The translations under genes and the position numbers were made by a program. From Lewinellaceae bacterium (GTDB lineage Bacteria > Bacteroidota > Bacteroidia > Chitinophagales > Saprospiraceae), in contig JACJYR010000001.1 in assembly GCA_020636005.1 (NCBI GenBank), positions 2,608,501 through 2,672,500 of the forward strand: a stretch of 64,000 nucleotides of DNA. The letters are read 5' to 3'. Numbering within the stretch: the first letter of the stretch is position 1; each line of letters opens with the position of its first letter. The notes below the pieces were generated by a model, which had not been told where the DNA came from, searched no databases, and saw only the letters and a program-made list of their open reading frames with translations. This document shows positions 49,236 to 56,971 of the stretch, piece after piece.

Positions 49236-49478
49236 GTGTTGATTTGGTTGATCACGGATAGATTGCAGGCAAGGTTTTCCTGGAAAAGGCAGGCTAAAGG
49301 TAGAAACTCTCCCCGACTGCCCGCTGAAACCACACAGGCTTCTTTTTGTTTTTTCAAAATTCCTATCTTGCCCCACCGCTTACCGATAGGTATCCCTGGT
49401 GGCGAGGGGTGCCGGGTAAAAGATCGGCAAGGGCAAGCACAGCGTGGCTATGTTCCATTTTTCATTAAACCCAGCATT

Positions 49479-49994
49479 ATGAATCGTTTTCTTTTTTTTC
49501 TCGCAATATCCTTTTTTTTCATACAGTGCAACGAGCCAACGAAGGCGCCTGAAAGCCAGGAACCTGCCAAGGAGAATGGGCAGGGGATCAACCAAAAATC
49601 CGATCCGGCACCTACGCTTCCCAGTGTCCCTTTAGCGCTTTTGGAGAAAATTTTCAAGGAAGGCACCCAGGTGGATTACATATTTTACAACTACCCCTTC
49701 ACCATGAGCATGACGGACAAAACGCCCCTGGAGTACTCCGTGCGCCACATCGCCGAAGAACCTGCACCGCTAAAGCCGGAATGCAAGCCTGCCGGGAGGG
49801 TGACCTGGCAGATAAACGGGAACATCGTGCTGGAAGGTGACTTCTACTTCAGCACCGGCTGCACCTATTTTGTGTTTTATGAAAAACAGGAAAAAAAATA
49901 CGCCAACTACATGACCGAAGAGGGCGTCCAGTATTTTAACAACCAAATACAGCAAGCACTGCAAATGCGGGAACAACAGTTGGGGGGCCAATAA
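49479..49994 (+). CDS. Small lipoprotein of unknown function
   Basis: From the ATG at 49479 a short signal peptide ends in a lipobox (FFFIQC, Cys17). A Pro/Glu/Lys-rich linker (~18-52) follows, then a compact domain of ~115 residues with PLALLEKIFKEGTQVDYIFY, then PECKPAGRVTWQINGNIVLE and FSTGCTYFVFYEKQEKKYA. Two Cys (in PECKP and STGCTY) could form a disulphide. I recognise no family. It is probably exported to the periplasmic face of the outer membrane. Divergent from pfkA, 53 nt before the phosphatase gene. Confidence 0.75.
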   Translation: MNRFLFFLAISFFFIQCNEPTKAPESQEPAKENGQGINQKSDPAPTLPSVPLALLEKIFKEGTQVDYIFYNYPFTMSMTDKTPLEYSVRHIAEEPAPLKPECKPAGRVTWQINGNIVLEGDFYFSTGCTYFVFYEKQEKKYANYMTEEGVQYFNNQIQQALQMREQQLGGQ

Positions 49995-50047
49995 GCAACC
50001 TGCCGTAAAACCAGCATTGCAATCGAAACCTTGAAACGATACACCTC

Positions 50048-50962
50048 ATGCGCCTGGGCGTTATAGATTGCGGCACCAACACCTTTCACCTCCTCATTGC
50101 AGATGCCAATGGCGATGGTACCTTCAACACCGTTTTTAAACAGCGCCACTATGTAAGGCTAGGGCAAGAGGGGCTTCACCATATCGGCGAGGCACCCTTT
50201 CAAAGAGGCATTGAGTGCATCGGGAATTTCAAGCAAATAATGACGGAAAACAACGTGGGCCATTTCACGGCATTTGGTACCGAGGCACTGCGCAGGGCCT
50301 CCAACGGGAGGGACTTCATTGAGGCCGTCCTGCAGAAGACGGGGGTGGGAATACAATTGATTACAGGCGACGAAGAGGCCAGGCTCATCCATCTGGGCGT
50401 CATGCAGGCAGTGCCGCCATTCCTGGGCAAGGGGCTTATCATGGACATCGGCGGTGGCAGTGTCGAGTTCATCATAGCCAGCGAGAACGAAGTTTTTTGG
50501 GCACAAAGTTTTCCGCTTGGGGTACAGGTGCTTTATTCTGGGTATCAAAAAAACGACCCCATCAGCCGGGGCGACCTGCTGGCGCTCGAATGGCATTTGG
50601 AACAAAACCTGCAGCCACTTTTTACGGCCCTCCAAAAGCATGAAACGCCCCTGCTCTTCGGGGCATCCGGTTCTTTCGAGGTCGTCGAGTTTTTGTTGCT
50701 TGAAAAAAGACAGCACCCTCTTTATTCGGTTATTCCGGCTTCCGACTATTATAAAATCCACGGCCCGATGGTTGCTTCGTCCTTAAAACAGCGCTATGAT
50801 ATGCCGAAACTACCGAACGAACGGGCCGAGTTGATCGTGGTGGCATTTGTATTGATTGATTTTATCGTTCGAAAGGCAGGCATCCGGCAGATAGTTACCT
50901 CATCCTATGCCATGAAAGAAGGCATTTTGCATGAAATGCTACGGGGGGATAAAAGTGTTTGA
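50048..50962 (+). CDS. Ppx/GppA-family exopolyphosphatase / pppGpp phosphatase
   Basis: Actin-like ATPase-fold hydrolase of polyphosphate or pppGpp. Visible motifs are LGVIDCGTNTFHLLIADA (phosphate 1), FGTEALRRASNGRDFIE, LITGDEEARLIHLGV and LIMDIGGGSVEFIIA (phosphate 2). The 304 residues contain only the N-terminal two-lobe core and lack the C-terminal HD-like domain of E. coli Ppx. This is common in Bacteroidota. The stop lies in the 8-nt repeat at 50955. Confidence 0.92.
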   Translation: MRLGVIDCGTNTFHLLIADANGDGTFNTVFKQRHYVRLGQEGLHHIGEAPFQRGIECIGNFKQIMTENNVGHFTAFGTEALRRASNGRDFIEAVLQKTGVGIQLITGDEEARLIHLGVMQAVPPFLGKGLIMDIGGGSVEFIIASENEVFWAQSFPLGVQVLYSGYQKNDPISRGDLLALEWHLEQNLQPLFTALQKHETPLLFGASGSFEVVEFLLLEKRQHPLYSVIPASDYYKIHGPMVASSLKQRYDMPKLPNERAELIVVAFVLIDFIVRKAGIRQIVTSSYAMKEGILHEMLRGDKSV

Positions 50963-50978
50963 GTGTTTGTGTGCTTAG
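50955..50978. repeat. 8-nt tandem repeat at the ppx stop codon
   Basis: GTGTTTGA, GTGTTTGT and GTGCTTAG. The TGA stop (50960-50962) ends the first unit. The word is almost the same as at 1091-1114 (GTGTTTGA, GTGTTTCG), although the two loci are 50 kb apart. Confidence 0.6.
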
Positions 50979-51112
50979 GATGACTTGCCCTGCAATACGT
51001 TACTTTTTTTATGGCAACGTATTTCAGGACAAGTCAAAAAGCCCTTTCCTCGCAAAGGTTTCCAGGGTTAAAAATGATAAGTTATTTTTCACGCATCGCC
51101 GCTCATTTCCCT

Positions 51113-51219
51113 TAAGTAACGATGAAAAAATAACTTCACCATTTTGATTTTGAAAACCCCAGCAATGGAAGGGTTTTTTAAAAATAAAATAGTCATTTTA
51201 TTTTTCCTTCGATCCTAAC
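51113..51219 (+). repeat. Dispersed ~110-bp element, copy B, between convergent genes
   Basis: Related to copy A at 25903-26018, sharing AAGTAACGATGAAAAAATAAC, GGAAGGGTTTTTTAAAAA and the CGATCCTAAC end. In this copy the terminal hairpin is a perfect 11-bp A/T stem, AAAAATAAAAT (51180-51190) with ATTTTATTTTT (51195-51205). An inverted arm (AAGTTATTTTTCACG, from 51079) can pair with the element's first 20 bases. It lies between the ppx stop and the stop of the minus-strand adhesin gene, as a bidirectional terminator would. Confidence 0.7.
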
Positions 51220-54200
51220 GGAGCAAGGTAATATTCCCTTTTTTGAAAAACTCCTGGCCGTTGAAGCAAACGGCTTTCAGGTAGAAGCCAAAAACATCGG
51301 GCGGCAGCGGCTTTCCTTTATAGGTTCCGTCCCATCCGACGTTGATGTCGTTCGACTCGAAAACCTTCTGGCCCCAGCGGTTGTAAATGGCAAGTTCCAT
51401 TTTATCCACAATATTGCTGCGGAAATAAAGCACGTCGTTCTCGCCGTCGCCGTTCGGGGTGAAGGCATTGGGCAGGAAGACATACGGGTCGTCGCAGTCG
51501 GGGTTGATGACGACGATGGTAACTTCCCGCTCGGCAATACAGCCGCCTTCGTCCGTTACGATGACGGTGTAGGTGGTAGTTTCCTCAGGGGCAGCCTGTG
51601 GGTTGGTGACGAACGGATCGCTGATGCCATCCTGGGGCACCCATTCGTACAAGTAGCCGTCCACGAAGTTGATTTCCAGTTGGGAAAACTCACCTGATTT
51701 ATAGTAAATGGTATCCTCTGTAGAGGTGATTTCAAATACGGTTGGTTCAATATTGTAGTAAAATACCATGACGCTGTCGGCAGTCGTACAGCCGTATTGG
51801 TTCACCACATCTGTATAAAAGGAAGTAGTATCAAAAACGATGACGTTGATGCCCCCGTCAGTATTTTGTGAAAGGATGGAGTCACCCGCCCAATTGAAAA
51901 TAAGTACCTGATCTGGCGCATTGTTCTGCACGGGAATGGTAAGCAGGGCATCGCCTTCGCAAAAATTCAGATCATCGTCAATGGCAATGTCAATAGGGTG
52001 CGTGATCACTTGTACGGTTTCGTCAGCAGTACAGCCCCATTGGTTTTCGGCCTGCAGAGTAAAGGTGGAGTTATTGCCTTGCACGATGGCCACATCGGCG
52101 CAAGGCGTATTGTTTCCAGATAGCACCGAGCCATTGCCATCGGGTGTCCAGATATAGTTTAGGTTATCGTTGGGGTCGAGGTTTTGGATACAAATATTAA
52201 AAGATGGCGCCGGGCAGGTATCCAGCACACCGCTGCCCTGGGTTGCGATGTCAACCTGGTTGTTGGAAACGACGACCGTATCCATGGCCTGGCAGTCGAA
52301 AATGTCGGTAGCGACAATCAGGTAAGTTTCCTCCAGGGTTGGGTTGACCGTCAGGGAGTTACCGCCGCCCAATACATTGCCTGCCTCATCCTGCCATTCA
52401 ATCGTCGTTGCGACATTGGTCTGGGCAAAAATGGTGATGGGGCTTCCGCAGGTAAACGTGTCCACCGTTTCGTCAATCACAATGACCGGCGGCACGAACA
52501 CGGTCATGTCGATGGTATCCCGGCAGCTTTCCTGGCCGAACGATTGGGAAACGATAACCGTGAACACGGTCGTGGTATCAATGGTGACCGTCGGGTTGGG
52601 CACGTTGCCGGCAGGTGGATCCATATTGGCCGTGGGCGACCATTTATAAGTCAGTTCGGGGTTGGCACCGGGGTTGATCTGGACCGGCACATCGGGGCAG
52701 GTTTTTACGCTGTCCACCACGGTTGGCACAAAGTTATAGCTTGTGATGTCCTGGCTCAGGGTGTCTTTACAGCCAAATTGGTTGGTGGCAACGACGGTAT
52801 AAGTAGCCGTTCCATTGGCAGGCGGCGTCAATACAGTGGCAGATGCGCCATTTTCCAGGACAATCTGGCCCGGTGGGGCAGCCGACCAATCATAATCAAG
52901 GTTGTGGTTTGCCACCAGGTTCTGCACACTCAGCCCCACTTCGCTGCCAGGGCATTCCGGGCTGACGTTTTGCATGGAAACCTGCACAGTTTCATTGGCA
53001 GTGTTGATGGTGGTGCTATCCTGGCAGCCGTACTGGTCAGTACCGACTACCTTGTAGGTAGTAGCCGTGGATGGTAAAATATTCAGTACAGCATTGTTGC
53101 CAACCATAATACCGGATGGCTCTTCCTTCCAGGCAAAGGTAGTTGGTGAAACATTGGAAGCGCCCGTCAAGGTGAGCGGGGCACCGCAGCTCAGCGTGTC
53201 CCCCGTGGCGGCCACTGCTATTTTCTCCGGCACAAAAACCGTTACAGCCCTTGTCAGGGAGCAGGTATCGGGTATCAGGTTTTTTATTTCAACAAAATAA
53301 GTGGTAGTCGTGGTGGGCCAAACCCTTGGGTTGGGTGCATTCACGTTGCTGATGGCGACATTTGGGGTCCATTGGTACTGGTAGGCAGTATTCCCCAATG
53401 GGTTGATAAAAACAGAATCGCCCTGGCACAGGAACAGCGTGTCCTCCAGGTTGACTTCGGTGAATTCCAGTTTTACATTGGCCGAATCCGTGCCCACGCA
53501 GTCGTTGGACATTGTGACGGACAAGGTAAGGCAGAATTCCTCCCCCTCGTACACTGTGAAAATCGGGTTTTGCAGATTGGAGGTATCTCCTGCGCAAGTT
53601 TCCCAATGCCAACTCATGATTTGAAGGTTGCTGACCAGTATCTGGGTGTTGTCGAAAAACTGCACGTTGATGCTGTCTTCGCTGCAATCCAAATAGTCGT
53701 AGTTGAAATCCACCACGAACTGCAGGTCAGTCACCTCCACATTTTTCACAATCGGCTCCACACAAGATACATTATATCCGATAGTAAGGGTTACAGGGTA
53801 AACACCTTCCGCATTGTAATCATAAGACGGGTTAGTTGCAGTGGAAACATCATTGGTGGTGGATGGATCGCCGAAGTCCCAGAGGTAATTGAAGGCATTC
53901 TGGCTTTGGTTAAAAAACTGAACCGACCCGCCGTCACAATCCACCTCATAGTCGAAGTCCAGTTGGATATTTTCATCCACAATGGCAATGTCCACGGTGT
54001 CCGTTGCCGGGCAGCCAAACTGGTTAATTGCATTCACAACCAGGCTCTGCGCTCCTGGTGCGATAATGAGGGTCGGGTTTGGCACATTGGTCGGGCCGGA
54101 AAAAGCCGTATTGGGCGCCCATTGCCAGACAAGCGTGTCGTTCGGGTCAAGATTTTGGGCAAAAACATCGAGCATCTCATTGGTACAAATGGCAGAATCG

Positions 54201-56902
54201 CCAAAAGCAACAATGTCCGCAGGCCCACCTATTACCCGAACTGTATCATAGTAAAAACAGCCCGGTTGGTCAGTTGCCCGAACCACATAATAATCGTAGC
54301 CGGAAACAGGGACGGTGATGGAAGAAACGTTGCCGGCATACTGGTTCCCATTTTCATCAAACCAGGCATAAGTGACCGGCAGTAAAGAAGTGGTCGCATT
54401 CAGCAGTGCAGTCGGATCGCAGGTTACCACATCATCGCTCACAACAAGGCCTACGTTGGGTGGCACCACAACGGTCACGGTGCGGGTAATGTCGCAGGTA
54501 TCAGCAGAAATGTTGAGGACATTGACGGTATAGGTAGTAGTCTGGGATGGGTTGGCCAGTGGGCTGGCCACTTTGGTGGGGTCGGGGCAGCCGTTGCAGG
54601 TAAGGCCGGTGGCAGGCGACCATTGGTAGAGGTAGCTGGGATTGCCGCCCTGGTTCAATACCACGCCGCCGTTGAGGCAGCCCAGCACTTCGTCTTCCAA
54701 TAAGCCAGGCAGCTCGGTGAAATCTATGTTCAGGCTTTGGGGCAGTTTGGACGAAATGCAGTCTTCGTCGGTGGTAACGGTCAATTGCACGTTCAACGTG
54801 CCTTCCTGGGCGACGGTGATGACCGGGTCTTGCACATTGGAAGTGCCATTGTAAATCCCGCTGAATTCCCACAGCCAACTGGCCGTATTGTTCAGGTTGT
54901 TGATAGTGGCATCAAAAAAATGAATGGTGACCGCATCCTCCTGGCAGTCTTCATAATCAAAGGTAAAGCCTGCCTCCAGGATTTTTTCCGTTAAAGTAAT
55001 TTGCTGCGAAATGGTGTCTTTGCAAACCGCATTGGGCGCCGTCATCAGGGTGACGGTGTAGGTGCCATAAGCCGGGTAGGTATAGGTCGGGTTGGCTTCC
55101 GTAGAAACATCAGCCGTCGTAGTCGGATCGCCAAAATTCCAAACATAACCCGTTGGTGCATTTTGGCTTTGGTTGATAAAATGGACAATCCGTGCGTCGC
55201 AATCTGTATCGGGCGCAAACGCCAGGCTCACGGCAGGACTGACGGTAACGGTGACAGTGCCGGTTGACTGGCAAAGCGCATTGTAGCCCGTCACGGTTAC
55301 CTGGTAAACGGTGGTTTGAAGGGGGGCAACTGTTGGGTTGGCCAGGTTTTGCTGGTTGGCTGGCACCGGCGGCCCCCATTGGTAGGTGAAACCGGGGAGT
55401 GCCCCTGCGGGGTTGAGCTGGGCGGATTCGCCAATACAGATTTGAATGTTGCCCGGCAGCAGGTTGATGGGGTTGTTGTCGCCCGTGGTGAAGGGCTGGC
55501 TGGCTGGCGTTTTACAGCCGTTTGCTGATTCAACCATCAAGGTAATGGTACCCGTGACAGGGTTTGGCACTTCAAAAACGGGGTTCTGCAGGTTAGAAGT
55601 CAGGGTCGTGTTTCCAAAAGTAACCGTCCAATGCCATGATACGGGCGGTGACACGTTGTCCACCGAAAGATCCGTGACGGCCAGGATACTCTCGTCTGTG
55701 CAGTCGTAGTTCTGCCAGGAGAAATCGGCAGAGAGCGAATTGTATTGAAGGAAAATGGATTTTATGGTGTCGTCCACGCACTGCCCGACGGGCTCGGCCA
55801 CCAGCCGGACCATATAGGTGCCCGTGTCGGGGAAAGTATAGGTAGGTTCGAATTCGGTGGAGGAGGGCATCAGGTTGGGCCAATCGAAATACCAGATAAA
55901 GTGCTGCGCCACATCGGTATTGTTGCCAAAATGAACGGTCAGGTCATCGCATTGCGCATCGGGCGCTTCAATCTGGACATTCAACTCGGCGCACTGGCCA
56001 ACATTGTACTGAAAATCCCGGAACACTTCCGACATCAGGCCGCCATTCCGCCATTGCTGTACCAGTACGCCCACTACGAACTGCCCCTCGATCATGGGAA
56101 AGCCCGTTATCATGCCAGTATGGGGATCTATCTTCAGCTCGCCTCCAGGCGGCATGGTAATACCAAGTATCTGGTTCAAATTGTAACCGGGTGCCCAATC
56201 CACCACATCGTATGGCGGCGGTGTCACCTGAAAGGGGTTGGGCTGCGGCAGGGCAAAAGTGGCCCCTTTGTAAGGGGTGATGAATTTGTAGGAAAGGCTG
56301 TCGCCATTCTGGCTCATTGGCAACGTAGCCGAATGGGGATGTTCGAGCGGTTTGTTCACACAAACAAACACCGGCGGGTAAAAGCCAAATTTCGGGCTGT
56401 TGTTGCACTGCTGGCGGGCCTTTTGTGTGAGTTTTACAAAATAGGTTGATCCGGTGCTGTCAGGTTCTACGATATTGTTGATGGTCTGGTTCCTACAGCA
56501 GCGTTGGTAAACAATGTAGTAATCGCCTAATCCGGTAATGGTGATGACGGACTCGTAATGTGCATGTTCGACGCAAACATCCAGCGGCGGAAAAAGGCAG
56601 GGATCGTTGTTGATGTTGTTGGGAACGGTGTCCCTGGATTGGATGGCTAGGTTCAGGTTTTTATACAATGCTCCACTGGCATTAAAAATGGTCACATACG
56701 CCGGGCTGTCGAAGTCGGCAATACCATAATAACAATCCCGGTAAACATCCAGGCTGATGCGGTATTGGTTGTTGCCCAGGCATTCGTAGCTGATTTCGCC
56801 CCCGATGATGTGGGAAGCCCGGAGGGGCTGAGAGAGCATGATCCCCACCACCACCAAAAATGACAGCAGCGGGATTCGTTTATGATGTTTAAATGTATTC
56901 AT
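51215..56902 (-). CDS. Giant secreted PKD-repeat protein with T9SS type B (CHU_C) sorting domain
   Basis: The 1895-residue surface protein is probably an adhesin of the SprB type. A signal peptide (LLSFLVVVGIMLSQPLRA) is followed by an N-terminal domain starting SHIIGGEISYECLGNNQYRI (to ~300). Then come more than ten PKD/Ig-like modules, recognisable by repeats such as FIWYFDWPN, YVWNFGDPTT and YLWDFGDPST and by cores of the type YTYPAYGTYTVTL. Alternating modules end in TTTYTV or TTVFTV strands. The last ~95 residues (FLPNAFTPNGDGENDVLYF, AIYNRWGQKVFES, PPDVFGFYLKAVC) are the gliding-motility-associated C-terminal domain that targets type B cargo to the type IX system. It is last in an operon with PorE-like and PorP/SprF-like genes, the usual partners. 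Confidence 0.95.
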   Translation of the reverse strand: MNTFKHHKRIPLLSFLVVVGIMLSQPLRASHIIGGEISYECLGNNQYRISLDVYRDCYYGIADFDSPAYVTIFNASGALYKNLNLAIQSRDTVPNNINNDPCLFPPLDVCVEHAHYESVITITGLGDYYIVYQRCCRNQTINNIVEPDSTGSTYFVKLTQKARQQCNNSPKFGFYPPVFVCVNKPLEHPHSATLPMSQNGDSLSYKFITPYKGATFALPQPNPFQVTPPPYDVVDWAPGYNLNQILGITMPPGGELKIDPHTGMITGFPMIEGQFVVGVLVQQWRNGGLMSEVFRDFQYNVGQCAELNVQIEAPDAQCDDLTVHFGNNTDVAQHFIWYFDWPNLMPSSTEFEPTYTFPDTGTYMVRLVAEPVGQCVDDTIKSIFLQYNSLSADFSWQNYDCTDESILAVTDLSVDNVSPPVSWHWTVTFGNTTLTSNLQNPVFEVPNPVTGTITLMVESANGCKTPASQPFTTGDNNPINLLPGNIQICIGESAQLNPAGALPGFTYQWGPPVPANQQNLANPTVAPLQTTVYQVTVTGYNALCQSTGTVTVTVSPAVSLAFAPDTDCDARIVHFINQSQNAPTGYVWNFGDPTTTADVSTEANPTYTYPAYGTYTVTLMTAPNAVCKDTISQQITLTEKILEAGFTFDYEDCQEDAVTIHFFDATINNLNNTASWLWEFSGIYNGTSNVQDPVITVAQEGTLNVQLTVTTDEDCISSKLPQSLNIDFTELPGLLEDEVLGCLNGGVVLNQGGNPSYLYQWSPATGLTCNGCPDPTKVASPLANPSQTTTYTVNVLNISADTCDITRTVTVVVPPNVGLVVSDDVVTCDPTALLNATTSLLPVTYAWFDENGNQYAGNVSSITVPVSGYDYYVVRATDQPGCFYYDTVRVIGGPADIVAFGDSAICTNEMLDVFAQNLDPNDTLVWQWAPNTAFSGPTNVPNPTLIIAPGAQSLVVNAINQFGCPATDTVDIAIVDENIQLDFDYEVDCDGGSVQFFNQSQNAFNYLWDFGDPSTTNDVSTATNPSYDYNAEGVYPVTLTIGYNVSCVEPIVKNVEVTDLQFVVDFNYDYLDCSEDSINVQFFDNTQILVSNLQIMSWHWETCAGDTSNLQNPIFTVYEGEEFCLTLSVTMSNDCVGTDSANVKLEFTEVNLEDTLFLCQGDSVFINPLGNTAYQYQWTPNVAISNVNAPNPRVWPTTTTTYFVEIKNLIPDTCSLTRAVTVFVPEKIAVAATGDTLSCGAPLTLTGASNVSPTTFAWKEEPSGIMVGNNAVLNILPSTATTYKVVGTDQYGCQDSTTINTANETVQVSMQNVSPECPGSEVGLSVQNLVANHNLDYDWSAAPPGQIVLENGASATVLTPPANGTATYTVVATNQFGCKDTLSQDITSYNFVPTVVDSVKTCPDVPVQINPGANPELTYKWSPTANMDPPAGNVPNPTVTIDTTTVFTVIVSQSFGQESCRDTIDMTVFVPPVIVIDETVDTFTCGSPITIFAQTNVATTIEWQDEAGNVLGGGNSLTVNPTLEETYLIVATDIFDCQAMDTVVVSNNQVDIATQGSGVLDTCPAPSFNICIQNLDPNDNLNYIWTPDGNGSVLSGNNTPCADVAIVQGNNSTFTLQAENQWGCTADETVQVITHPIDIAIDDDLNFCEGDALLTIPVQNNAPDQVLIFNWAGDSILSQNTDGGINVIVFDTTSFYTDVVNQYGCTTADSVMVFYYNIEPTVFEITSTEDTIYYKSGEFSQLEINFVDGYLYEWVPQDGISDPFVTNPQAAPEETTTYTVIVTDEGGCIAEREVTIVVINPDCDDPYVFLPNAFTPNGDGENDVLYFRSNIVDKMELAIYNRWGQKVFESNDINVGWDGTYKGKPLPPDVFGFYLKAVCFNGQEFFKKGNITLLR

Positions 56903-56971
56903 GACAATATATGCTTTTGGCCAGTGTCTTTTAGCTGTTGGCTTTGGCCCTGCCAGGCCAGTTTTATTTTA

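Noticed and set aside
49236..49376. N-terminal extension of 6-phosphofructokinase
   Set aside because: The family starts at MKKIAVFTSGGDAPG (ATG 49235). The extra 47 residues have no similarity and lie in the intergenic region.
49050..49478. Long upstream extension of the small lipoprotein
   Set aside because: A lipoprotein needs its signal peptide at the N-terminus, and MNRFLFFLAISFFFIQC starts at 49479. The upstream part is antisense to pfkA.
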